Below, piece after piece: positions 13,850-21,943 of a stretch of 23,376 nucleotides of DNA (position 1 is the stretch's first letter; every line of letters starts with the position of its first letter). The notes beneath the pieces are model-generated. The model saw nothing but the letters and a program-made list of their open reading frames with translations. It was not told the DNA's origin and did not search any database. The translations under genes were made by a program, and so were the position numbers. This stretch comes from a virus: positions 1 through 23,376 of the IMG/VR virus record IMGVR_UViG_3300015371_000185. One strand, given 5' to 3'.

Positions 13850-14160
13850 ACGCACTCGCGGCGCGCGGGGTGGCGGTCAAGCTACGCCGCGACCCGCCGC
13901 CGCTAACGACACGGCAGCAGCTAGCGCAACGGGCCTTTTATGATTTGATCGGCGAGCGCGCACTAAGCGCGGAAATTATGGGGCCTATCTACTGGCGAGC
14001 TATCGCGGCATGGGCCGACCGCTACGGGGTGCAGGACGCCGAGGCGTTTATAGAATTAGTGCAGGCAATCGACCGGGATTATCTCAATGCGGAAACTACC
14101 AGTAATAGACCTCACAGAAATCCCGCGAACGCGAAAGGTCGGCACGCGCACGGAACTTAA
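13801..14160 (+). CDS. T domain of frameshifted GT tail chaperone
   Basis: This is the second part of the predicted fusion: 132 residues from the G-like frame joined to 119 residues from this frame, about 251 aa in total. The stretch opens at the slippery site as 'RFSRWRAGAGAYREQLDALAARG' and continues 'QQLAQRAFYDLIGERALSAEIMGPIYWRAIAAWADRYGV', ending in a basic tail. There is an ATG-less, RBS-less beginning, so independent translation is unlikely (an in-frame GTG at 13870 lacks a clear Shine-Dalgarno). In lambda, GT carries the tape measure to the tube subunits. The 3' end overlaps the next gene by 74 bases. Confidence 0.8.
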   Translation, partial: RFSRWRAGAGAYREQLDALAARGVAVKLRRDPPPLTTRQQLAQRAFYDLIGERALSAEIMGPIYWRAIAAWADRYGVQDAEAFIELVQAIDRDYLNAETTSNRPHRNPANAKGRHAHGT

Positions 14161-14932
14161 ACAGTACCTCATAAAAGACGCGCGCTACTTCGACGCGCAG
14201 GCTAAGACCTGGGTCCACGACACCGCCGCCACAGCGCATAAGGACATAGTCGACGCGGGGAACCCCTCGTTCCATATGGTAGAGGTTAACGGCACGACCG
14301 GCAGCACCGGCAAGCAACGCAGCGGTTTCACGCCGGGCACGCTAGCTAGCGCTACCCGTTCGGTCCGAATCCGCTACATCGGGCAGGCACTCGCGGACGT
14401 CGCGAACGGGTTACGCCCGATCCTAACTAATGCCATTCGCAAACGGTTCCCGACCTCGCGCCTCGCACGCCTGCAGAGGGATTGGGTCTGGTATGTCGCG
14501 CGCGATGGGCTAGTCCCGGGCGGGCGCGCCACGCCGGAACTTTTAGGCGGGTCCGTTAACGTCGCGATTGATCTTTACGACGTTCTGTTTTTGGTGCCCG
14601 AGGGGTCGGAGCCCGCTAGCTACGCGTGGCACGCGTTACACGAGTCCGTCATTAACGAGGACGTCGGCAAGCGCTTACGCCGCAAGCGCGGCGAAAAGAA
14701 ATCTGCGGGCTACAAAGACCGGCGCGGCAACATATCGCGGCGCCTGGGCTACCTCGGGTCCGCCGTGCACGCAATGCGCGGGCGGAAAGTTCCCGGCATT
14801 AGCATTCGCGGCCTAGCTATTGAAAAGGGCTTCACCGCGCATCATTCGACGTTCCGGAAAAAGACTCTTATCCCGGCGGTTCGCGTGGCGTTTTATCCGC
14901 GCATCCTGCAGGCGGTCGGCGTGGATATCTGA
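14087..14932 (+). CDS. Basic protein of unknown function, 281 aa
   Basis: I do not recognise this protein. It sits between the chaperone and tape measure genes, where most lambda-like phages have nothing, and starts at ATG 14087 inside the T frame. It is strongly basic ('KRLRRKRGEKKSAGYKDRRGNISRR', about residues 199-223) with a helical middle ('LADVANGLRPILTNAIRKRFPTSRLARLQRDWVWYVARDG') and beta-like segments near 'VNVAIDLYDVLFLVPEG'. No signal peptide or membrane segment is seen. It ends 9 bases before the tape measure ATG. A tail completion or tape-associated role is possible from context only. Confidence 0.7.
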   Translation: MRKLPVIDLTEIPRTRKVGTRTELKQYLIKDARYFDAQAKTWVHDTAATAHKDIVDAGNPSFHMVEVNGTTGSTGKQRSGFTPGTLASATRSVRIRYIGQALADVANGLRPILTNAIRKRFPTSRLARLQRDWVWYVARDGLVPGGRATPELLGGSVNVAIDLYDVLFLVPEGSEPASYAWHALHESVINEDVGKRLRRKRGEKKSAGYKDRRGNISRRLGYLGSAVHAMRGRKVPGISIRGLAIEKGFTAHHSTFRKKTLIPAVRVAFYPRILQAVGVDI

Positions 14933-14941
14933 GGGGGCAGC

Positions 14942-16996
14942 ATGGCCGACGAAAAACGCAGCCTAATATACGAACTACTCGTAGAGGCAAAGGGCGCCGA
15001 CAAGTTAGAGGGCGAGCTATCGAAAGTAGATAAAGGCTTTGCCGGGATTGCTAACGTTGCCAAGGGCGCGGGCGCAATCCTCGCGGGCGTGTTCGCATTA
15101 AAGGGAATCGCGCAGGCGCTAGACGAACTAACACAGTTCCGCGCCGTTATGGGAACGTTAGGCCTAACTGCCACAGAGACCTCCGCCGCCCTGCAGTCTG
15201 TGCAATCGACCGCGCTTATAACGGGTAAGTCTATCCAGGAGGTAAGCAAGGTCTACGGCGAGGCGATCCAACTGAATGACGCGCTAGGCCGCAGTCACGA
15301 GGACGCCGCACGCAGCGCGGACGCCTTTACCCGCGTTGCAGTTGCCGAAGGTAAAAGCGCAAGCGCCGCCGCCGCGCAAATCAATACGCTGTCGTTCGCG
15401 CTGGAAAAGGGGGCAATCGGTGCCAAAGAATTCGCGACCATGCTTAAGGACTCGCCGACCTTTTCGCGCGCTGCGCAAGAGGCGTTAGGCCTAACTACGC
15501 AGCAGCTAATCGAACTCGCCAAAGAGGGCGAGCTAACTAATGAGATGCTGACAAAGATCATTCTACAAATGGAACAGTTAGGCGAGCAGACGAACGCCGC
15601 TGTAACCCTGGGCGGCATAGTAGAGGCACTTAAAACAATTTCGACTAGCTTTATACAAGCTATCGCCGACGCTGCCGGGTTTAACGCGACCCTCAGCGGA
15701 CAAGGCGTGACCGGGTTGCAGATGTTCCTAGACATAGTTACCGGCATAGGCCAAACAATCGGCGGCGTTATCCGTCTCGTCGCGAACTTTATTCAGGAAC
15801 TAATCAGCGTCGCGCGCGTATTCACGCAGATAGCGGCTGACCCTCTGTCCTTTATGGACGTTATCGACCGTTGGAGTAAGGACCTCGGGCAGGATATTGA
15901 GGACCAGAAGGCCGCGTTGTCCGATATCGGCAAGGGCCTAACTAAAGCCGTCGGGCAAAACCCCGACTACGACCCGGCAAACATTGCAAAGAAAAAGGCC
16001 GAACAAGACGCACGCGACGCGCAGGCGATAGCGCTACAGCAAATGCGCGACCGCGTAGCACTCTACAAAAAATATCGGGACGAGGTCGACGCCTACGACA
16101 AGGCGCAAGAGGAAAAGCGCGCGCGCGAGGCGACGCAAGCGGCGGCAAAACGCGAACGCGACGCGGCGAAGCTAGCCGAGGACATAAAGAAACACCGCGA
16201 CGACGTTAAGGACAAGGCCGCCAAGGATTACCAGAACATAGCCAAGGACGGGGACAAAGCAATAGACGAGTATCTAGCGAAGTTCGGCGAGGATCGGTTA
16301 GACCAGTTGTTAGCCGACATACGCGACAACGTTCCGAAAATTACGCTGACCGTGCTAGAACAATTCGACCAGATAGAAGAGGCGGCGGCGGTTGTAGAGG
16401 ACGCGTTTGCGCAGCTATTTAGCGGCGGCATAACGAACGCGCGGGACTTTTTCGCGACCGTCTCGCAGGGCCTAGCTAATATCTTTGCGCAGCTTGCCGC
16501 CGCGCAAGCAACCGAGGCGTTGCAGGGATTTCTTAACGACCTCCTGCGCGGCATTGGCAAGACCCCTGCCAAGGTCGGCGAGGTCGGCGACTGGATGACA
16601 ACGGGCGCCGCAAAAGGAAAAGCATTCGAGCACGGGCACGTTATCCCTCTCGCCTCGGGCGGTGTCGTTAGCGCCCCTACCACGTTCGGTCTGTCGGGCG
16701 GTGCAACCGGAATCATGGGCGAGGCGGGGCCGGAAGCGGTAATGCCATTACGCCGCACGGCGGGCGGGAAGTTAGGCGTCGCGGGCAGCGTGCCTAACAT
16801 TACGATAGTTAATCAACTAGGCGTTCCCGCCGCCGCGCGAATGCAGCGAAGTAACGACCGAATGACGCTAATCCTAGAGGCGGCAACAATGGGCGCGAAC
16901 CTTGCCGAGGCGCGTGTTAATCGTTCCTTGCGCAGCGGCTACGGGCAGACCGCGCAAAGTATCCAGGGGACCTATGGGCTACGGCGGCGGACCTAA
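14942..16996 (+). CDS. Tail tape measure protein
   Basis: This 684 aa protein sets tail length. The N-terminal ~230 residues match the tape measure N-terminal domain ('LTQFRAVMGTLGLTATETSAALQSVQSTALITGKSIQEVSKVYGEA', 'QINTLSFALEKGAIGAKEFATMLKDSP'). A hydrophobic stretch lies near 260-298 ('LQMFLDIVTGIGQTIGGVIRLVANFI'). A charged coiled coil follows at about 345-430. The C-terminus has the lambda-H-type signature 'SGGVVSAPTTFGLSGGATGIMGEAGPEAVMPLRR'. ATG 14942 is preceded by GAGGGGG. By the usual relation of about 0.15 nm per residue, the tail would be roughly 100 nm, a short siphovirus tail. Confidence 0.93.
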   Translation: MADEKRSLIYELLVEAKGADKLEGELSKVDKGFAGIANVAKGAGAILAGVFALKGIAQALDELTQFRAVMGTLGLTATETSAALQSVQSTALITGKSIQEVSKVYGEAIQLNDALGRSHEDAARSADAFTRVAVAEGKSASAAAAQINTLSFALEKGAIGAKEFATMLKDSPTFSRAAQEALGLTTQQLIELAKEGELTNEMLTKIILQMEQLGEQTNAAVTLGGIVEALKTISTSFIQAIADAAGFNATLSGQGVTGLQMFLDIVTGIGQTIGGVIRLVANFIQELISVARVFTQIAADPLSFMDVIDRWSKDLGQDIEDQKAALSDIGKGLTKAVGQNPDYDPANIAKKKAEQDARDAQAIALQQMRDRVALYKKYRDEVDAYDKAQEEKRAREATQAAAKRERDAAKLAEDIKKHRDDVKDKAAKDYQNIAKDGDKAIDEYLAKFGEDRLDQLLADIRDNVPKITLTVLEQFDQIEEAAAVVEDAFAQLFSGGITNARDFFATVSQGLANIFAQLAAAQATEALQGFLNDLLRGIGKTPAKVGEVGDWMTTGAAKGKAFEHGHVIPLASGGVVSAPTTFGLSGGATGIMGEAGPEAVMPLRRTAGGKLGVAGSVPNITIVNQLGVPAAARMQRSNDRMTLILEAATMGANLAEARVNRSLRSGYGQTAQSIQGTYGLRRRT

Positions 16997-16999
16997 CTA

Positions 17000-17401
17000 A
17001 TGTCAGCGCTACCGGAATGGAACGCGGCGCTATTCGGTTGTCTTACCAGGGATAACACGAACGTTGAAAGCGTAATGCGGACGCAGGTATCCGCGTCGCT
17101 GCCCGAACCGTTCGCGTCCCGCAAGGCGGACACAAGCGCCCCCGTTAACGTGTCGTTCGGTATCGACGTGACCGAGGCGGGTTGGCGCGCGTGGCAACAA
17201 TGGTTTACTTACGACCTTGCCGACGGCGCCCTTTCGTTCTACATCTATCTACCTTGGGGAACGGTAACTCCGCAGGTGCGCGCCCGACTCATAGGCCAAT
17301 GGCGCGCCCAGCGCGACGGCGGCGGGCGCTGGCAGATTTCCGGGGTAATGGAGTTAGAACGCTGGACGCTGCCGCGATTCTCGGGGGGCGCCAATGCCTG
17401 A
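17000..17401 (+). CDS. Distal tail protein A, 133 aa
   Basis: ATG 17000 lies three bases after the tape measure stop (CTAACTAATG junction). The product has a beta-rich core 'PVNVSFGIDVTEAGWRAWQQWFTYDLADGALSFYIYLPWG', then 'GQWRAQRDGGGRWQISGVMELERWTLP'. The next gene's product shares this pattern, so the two appear related. Such proteins sit where lambda has M- and L-type minor tail genes, between tape measure and the K-like protein. A tail tip or baseplate-ring role is inferred from position. Confidence 0.68.
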   Translation: MSALPEWNAALFGCLTRDNTNVESVMRTQVSASLPEPFASRKADTSAPVNVSFGIDVTEAGWRAWQQWFTYDLADGALSFYIYLPWGTVTPQVRARLIGQWRAQRDGGGRWQISGVMELERWTLPRFSGGANA

Positions 17402-17930
17402 ACCTCGCGCAGCTACGCCGCGCGTCGCAGGTCCCGTGCCGGTTTGGCCCGCTACCCTGCCCGGTCCGGTCGCCGACGGCTTTACGGTTAACGGGCCTAC
17501 GCGCGTTGAAATCGCCGACGTCCTAACAGGGGTTACGCGTCTCGCCGTTAAGTCCCGCACCGCCCCGGCTAGTTGGGAATTTTCCGTAAACCTTTCCCCC
17601 GCGCAGTTCGAAATATGGGAGGCGTTCTACCGTGACGTTATCGAAAACTACGACGGCGAATTTTATGCGCCGTGGATCGGCGGGGATCGCGTGGTCGCGC
17701 TCGTGTCTAACTATACGCTTGTGCCCCTCGGTCGCGGCTGGACCTTGCAAGCTGTCGCAATCCGTACACGTATCGACCACACCGCCTGCGACGCAATCCT
17801 TAACGACGTCTTTAGCAACGTCTACCGCGCCGACCTTGCGGCCGCCGATATCTACCAAGCGGACCTAACAGCGGTCGACGTCTACCAGGATCAATTCGAC
17901 CTCAGCCTTATTGCTGATAACGAGTGTTAG
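17394..17930 (+). CDS. Distal tail protein B, 178 aa, with decapeptide repeats
   Basis: The gene overlaps the previous one by 8 bases and has a GGGGGG upstream of ATG 17394. After a proline-rich start ending 'WPATLPGPVADGF', the core 'SRTAPASWEFSVNLSPAQFEIWEAFYRDVIENYDGEFYAPWIGG' and 'GRGWTLQAVAIRTRI' parallels the preceding protein. The C-terminus carries three degenerate ten-residue repeats: NVYRADLAAA, DIYQADLTAV and DVYQDQFDLS (about 142-171). A WPxxLP opening followed by this beta core is common in minor tail proteins of this gene position. The role in the tail tip is inferred. Confidence 0.68.
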   Translation: MPEPRAATPRVAGPVPVWPATLPGPVADGFTVNGPTRVEIADVLTGVTRLAVKSRTAPASWEFSVNLSPAQFEIWEAFYRDVIENYDGEFYAPWIGGDRVVALVSNYTLVPLGRGWTLQAVAIRTRIDHTACDAILNDVFSNVYRADLAAADIYQADLTAVDVYQDQFDLSLIADNEC

Positions 17931-17933
17931 GAC

Positions 17934-18464
17934 ATGCCCGCTACATTCGACTCTGAATTTGCGAAGTGGCTAACGCAGCACGGGAACGAACGCGCGACGG
18001 CGGTTAATGTCCTGGAATTTCGGCACACGGCATGGGGACCGGGCGGCGGCGAGGTCGGGTCGATATGGGTTAGCGATTACGGCGAGGATTTCACCGCGAC
18101 CACGGAACCGCCCGCCGTCACATTCACCGCGCAGCCGTTAGGCTTTATCGCGGAAATTGCAGCGGACAACATTAGCACCGAACAACGCGTAACGATTCGT
18201 CTAGACAACGCTAACGGACTGGTCGCGCAGGAACTCCGCGCGCTTACCGACGACGATTTACAGGAGGCGGTACAAGTAGTTTACCGGGCCTATCTAGACA
18301 CGGACCGCAGCGCACCCGCGATTGATCCGCTAACCCTATTCGTGGTTAGCGTCAACATGACTCGGCTAGCTATCGAATGCGAGGCGAGCGCGGAAGTTCT
18401 GCCGAACGTCGGCGCGGGCACGCGTTATACCCTGGACCTATTTCCCTCTCTGGCGTTCCTATGA
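17934..18464 (+). CDS. DUF1833-like tail protein
   Basis: This 176 aa protein begins 'MPATFDSEFAKWLTQHGNERATAVNVLEFRH' and continues with 'GFIAEIAADNISTEQRVTIRLDNANGLVAQEL', 'VVYRAYLDTDRSAPAIDPLTLFVVSVNMTRLAIECEAS' and a 'YTLDLFPSLAF' ending. The '[VY]YR.YL..D...P' motif followed by a strand and the 'Y....FP.L' end are characteristic of the DUF1833 tail family found just before K-like peptidase genes in many siphoviruses. It probably belongs to the tip complex. The stop overlaps the next gene's ATGA. Confidence 0.72.
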   Translation: MPATFDSEFAKWLTQHGNERATAVNVLEFRHTAWGPGGGEVGSIWVSDYGEDFTATTEPPAVTFTAQPLGFIAEIAADNISTEQRVTIRLDNANGLVAQELRALTDDDLQEAVQVVYRAYLDTDRSAPAIDPLTLFVVSVNMTRLAIECEASAEVLPNVGAGTRYTLDLFPSLAFL

Positions 18465-18886
18465 GTTCCACGCAACGCGCCTTACTACTGGTCGGCACGC
18501 CTTACAAGCGCGATGGGGCGAGTCCGACCGAGGGCTTCGACTGTTTCACGTTGCTCGAATACGTGCGCCGGGTTTACTACCGCCGCGCGACGCCGCACGC
18601 CGGAATACCCGCGCCTGATATCCCGTCCGCGCAGGCGGCGGCGCTGGCTATCTACCGCGCCACGGGCGGACGGGAACATATGGGAAGCCCCTGGATAGAG
18701 TCCGACGGCGCCCAAGGCTGCGCCGTTGCGTTAGGGCGGTCGCGGTTCGGGCGCCTGCATCATTGCGGCGTAATGCTGGACGGCGGCGTTCTGCACGCGC
18801 TTGAAACCGTCGGGGTTGCATTCATGCCGCTGGAACGGGTCGGGTTGCTCTATGCCCGCGTGGAATTCTACGAATGCCGCAGCTAA
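18461..18886 (+). CDS. NlpC/P60-like tail cysteine peptidase (K-like)
   Basis: Starting at the ATGA overlap (18461), the product is 141 aa. A longer upstream frame exists but only inside the previous gene. Seen: 'GTPYKRDGASPTEGFDCFTLLEYVRRVYY' with candidate nucleophile Cys28, and 'GRLHHCGVMLDGGVLHALE' with candidate His100/101. These are the Cys and His boxes of NlpC/P60 peptidases, which cut peptidoglycan peptides. In lambda-like phages the K protein sits in the tail tip before I/J. The lack of a separate I-like gene suggests that the next protein's N-terminus covers that role. Confidence 0.8.
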   Translation: MSSTQRALLLVGTPYKRDGASPTEGFDCFTLLEYVRRVYYRRATPHAGIPAPDIPSAQAAALAIYRATGGREHMGSPWIESDGAQGCAVALGRSRFGRLHHCGVMLDGGVLHALETVGVAFMPLERVGLLYARVEFYECRS

Positions 18887-21735
18887 TCGTTATCCGCGAC
18901 AGCTTAAGCGGCGAACGTGAGACGTTCGACCTCGTTAGCGGTGCCACGCTGGCGGCGAACCTGCGGCGCCTGTACCCGCGCGGATTAGCGGGACCTTGGC
19001 GCGTGTACCGGGACACGGTGCACGAGGACCACGAAATAGCGGCGGTTAATCTGCCGGGCGAGGTCGTGCAACCTTTCGCGGTGTATATCCTCGCGCGCGG
19101 TGTCGCCGCCGATCCGGTGTCGTTCTTTATTAACCTCGCGATTTCCCTCGCGCTTTCCTATATCGCCAAACTACTCGCGCCGCGCGTGATACCCCGCCGC
19201 GAGTCGGACCCGGACACTAGCGGCAACAATGCGTTAGCCGGACAAAGCAACCGAATGCGAGTCGGCGGGCGCGTGCCGGATATCTTAGGCACGGTGCGCA
19301 GTTACCCGGACCTACTCTGCAACCCTATCGAGACGTGGTGGAAACGCACGCAGACTATTCAGCAGTTCTTTGTAGTCGGCGCCGGGCGCTATGACATACC
19401 ACTAGCTACCGTAAAGTTAGGCGAGACGCCGATAACGGATATAACCGGCGCGTCCTTCACAATGATAGACCCCGAGGACCCCGACCCGGCCAAGCGCGTA
19501 ACGCCACAGATGCGAATGGTTCGGGAGTCCCCCGAGGTGCGCGGAATATCCCTCATGTCAGAGGGCGCGGGCACCGTCGCGACGACCGGCGTGGAGTTCG
19601 ACGCGACCGCAAAGACAATGGTTACGGACGTCTATCTAGCTATCCCGGCGGACACGCCGATACGGATAGACGGCACGAACTTTAATGACGCGTTTTTTTG
19701 GGTCGACACGGTGCCGGACCCGGCGAGCGCCGCGCCTTATACCTACGTCCTAACGGGTCCGGTTGTCGACGAGACCGGCGCGGGCCCCTCTATTGTTATT
19801 TACGAACCGGCGTCGACGCAAACTAGCGCAGTCTATTACGGCACCTCGTCGACATGGTTCCCGACGCCGACCGGCGAGGACGCGCGCCTATACGGCGGTT
19901 ACATCGGCGGGTTGCCGGTTGGGTCCGTCGTTAAGTTCGTGGCGGCGAGCGCGACCTATCGCGGGACGGTTGTCTATTCGGCGCCGCAGCTAGTGCTAAT
20001 CGGCGGTCTGCCGACGTTCCGGCAGGACTTGATAGTTCGAATAGAGGACCCCGACGGCGTTACCTACACGTTCCCTAATGCCTGGGAGTCGACGCATATA
20101 ACGCACTATCTACCCGGTAGTGAGACCGGCGCCGAGGGCAGCGGCACTCCTGAGACGACAACCCCTGAGCCTACCAACTGGTTCACGGTGCCAATGGAGG
20201 ACCCTACCGAAATATGGATAGACATAGCCTTTAAGCAAGGTCTCGCACATTTTGCTTCCGGGTATCGCGACACGTTGTTAGTTAGCGTGCAGGCAGAATT
20301 CCGGCGCAAGGGGCAGACCGAACCGCCGATAGCTATAGCCCCGTTCGTATACACCGAAGGGACCTCGTCCCCTTTGCGCTTTACGCAAGCCGTCAGCGTC
20401 GCCGCCCTTACCACGGCGGGACTTCCGGCCGGTTCCCCCTGGATACAGGTACGCCTGACTAAAACGACGAACAATCATATCGACGACGACACCAACCAAT
20501 ACCTAGAACAGACATTTTGGGAACGGCTGGCGGCGATGCGCTATCTACCGGCGACGCACTACGATGGGTTTACGGTTGTGCTCTTAGCTATGGCGAATTC
20601 GCGCAGCGCGGTGTCGATGGGCGAGACTACTTTTAACTGCGTCGCAACCCGCGTGTTGCCGACTTGGGACGGCAGCGCGTGGACCGAGGCGGCGCCCACT
20701 GACAAATGGGCCGACAATTTCGTAGCGCGCTGCAAGGCGACGGACGGGGCTAACAAGACCGATGCGCAAATAGATATAGCCGGAATCTACGAATTGCAGG
20801 CGCAGTTAGACGACATGGACGGCGGCGCGCAAGGTCGCATATCCATGACGCTAGATCAGATGCAGGATATCGACTCCGAACTAGTGCGCATTGCCGACGT
20901 GGTGCGCGCGGTCGTGTACCGGGTCGGGAAAAAAATCTACGCGTCCCGCGATCAGGCGACGGCTACGCGGATTGCGCTCTTTAACGGGCGCACCAAAAAC
21001 CCCGATGGCGAGTCGGTGTCTATGCGCATGACTAATGACGGCGAGAACGATTCGGTGACAGTTAACTGGTTAGACGTGTCGGCCGGTTACAAGGTGCGCG
21101 AGTACACCTATTCACCTATCGCCGAACCGGTTAACCCGTTGCAGGTGTCAGCCTTCTGCGCTAATTGGCCGCAGGCGTGGCGCCGCGCCCGCTACGAAAT
21201 GAATCGCATTAGATACCGCCGCGAACAAATCGCGGTAAGCGTGACCGAGGACGGGCGCATATGCAGACCCGGCGACGTGGTCAATATCACGGACGATATA
21301 GCGAACCTCGCGGCAAGCGCGGGCGAGGTCCTGATAGTTGACGGCGGCGAGTTAACACTAGATAGGGACGTTGCCTTTAGCGTCGGGCATACCTACTCGA
21401 TTCTGTTACGCGACCTTGAGGGGCAAACGGTCGACACGATACCGGTAACCGAGGTCGCCGGGGTGCCTAACAAGGTGCAACTATCGCGCGACCCGGTGCC
21501 CGAGGTAACGATTAAAGGGCGCGACAGTTCGACCGGCACCCTGTACGCGTTTTTCGACGACGCAGCGGCGAACGTCCGCCCCTGGTTACTGACGGGCGTT
21601 AGTGCCAGTGGTCCCTACGTGCAACTGCAGGGGACTAACTATAACCCCCTCGTGTACCAGGACGACACGACCGAACTAGAAGATCCGCCGTTATTGCTGC
21701 CGGAATCGTTCGACATTATCGGGGGCGAACCATGA
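18874..21735 (+). CDS. Tail tip / host specificity protein (J-like)
   Basis: This 953 aa protein closes the tail tip. The N-terminus (1-80; 'MPQLIVIRDSLSGERETFDLVSGATLAANL') looks like the ubiquitin-like I/J start, followed by a hydrophobic segment 'VSFFINLAISLALSYIAKLLA' (about 82-102) typical of these proteins, then 'GQSNRMRVGGRVPDILGTVRSYPDLL' and 'QFFVVGAGRYDIPLATVKLGETPI', the conserved J-type core. Further motifs near the C-terminus, such as 'ANWPQAWRRARYEMNRIRYRREQIAVSVTEDGRICRPGDVV', match the tip attachment domains. It overlaps the K-like gene by 13 bases. Receptor binding probably involves this protein and the downstream fibre. Confidence 0.88.
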   Translation: MPQLIVIRDSLSGERETFDLVSGATLAANLRRLYPRGLAGPWRVYRDTVHEDHEIAAVNLPGEVVQPFAVYILARGVAADPVSFFINLAISLALSYIAKLLAPRVIPRRESDPDTSGNNALAGQSNRMRVGGRVPDILGTVRSYPDLLCNPIETWWKRTQTIQQFFVVGAGRYDIPLATVKLGETPITDITGASFTMIDPEDPDPAKRVTPQMRMVRESPEVRGISLMSEGAGTVATTGVEFDATAKTMVTDVYLAIPADTPIRIDGTNFNDAFFWVDTVPDPASAAPYTYVLTGPVVDETGAGPSIVIYEPASTQTSAVYYGTSSTWFPTPTGEDARLYGGYIGGLPVGSVVKFVAASATYRGTVVYSAPQLVLIGGLPTFRQDLIVRIEDPDGVTYTFPNAWESTHITHYLPGSETGAEGSGTPETTTPEPTNWFTVPMEDPTEIWIDIAFKQGLAHFASGYRDTLLVSVQAEFRRKGQTEPPIAIAPFVYTEGTSSPLRFTQAVSVAALTTAGLPAGSPWIQVRLTKTTNNHIDDDTNQYLEQTFWERLAAMRYLPATHYDGFTVVLLAMANSRSAVSMGETTFNCVATRVLPTWDGSAWTEAAPTDKWADNFVARCKATDGANKTDAQIDIAGIYELQAQLDDMDGGAQGRISMTLDQMQDIDSELVRIADVVRAVVYRVGKKIYASRDQATATRIALFNGRTKNPDGESVSMRMTNDGENDSVTVNWLDVSAGYKVREYTYSPIAEPVNPLQVSAFCANWPQAWRRARYEMNRIRYRREQIAVSVTEDGRICRPGDVVNITDDIANLAASAGEVLIVDGGELTLDRDVAFSVGHTYSILLRDLEGQTVDTIPVTEVAGVPNKVQLSRDPVPEVTIKGRDSSTGTLYAFFDDAAANVRPWLLTGVSASGPYVQLQGTNYNPLVYQDDTTELEDPPLLLPESFDIIGGEP

Positions 21736-21941
21736 ATACCGAAACACTAGTACGCCGCGCGCCCGGGGCGCACGCGTGCTGCGATCCTGCCGGGCGTATT
21801 TGCGCAATTGCGCACCGCGCCTTACCGCTGCGCGACCTCGTGCGCATTGCCGTTGCACGCGGCGAGGGTAGCGAACCCGTGATACGCGAACGCATAACGG
21901 ACATGTTAGCCGTGGGGCTATTGATCGAATTGGAGGGCTAA
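21732..21941 (+). CDS. Small conserved-looking protein, 69 aa
   Basis: The gene starts at the ATGA overlap with the J-like stop (ATG 21732). Its product, opening MNTETLVRRAPGAHACCDPA, has a Cys-rich start, a predicted helix 'PLRDLVRIAVARGEGSEPVIRERITDMLAVGLLIELEG', and no membrane segment. It has the look of a small helix-turn-helix or adaptor protein, but I do not recognise it. The GGAGG inside its last codons serves the tail fibre gene that begins two bases after its stop. Confidence 0.62.
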   Translation: MNTETLVRRAPGAHACCDPAGRICAIAHRALPLRDLVRIAVARGEGSEPVIRERITDMLAVGLLIELEG

Positions 21942-21943
21942 CT

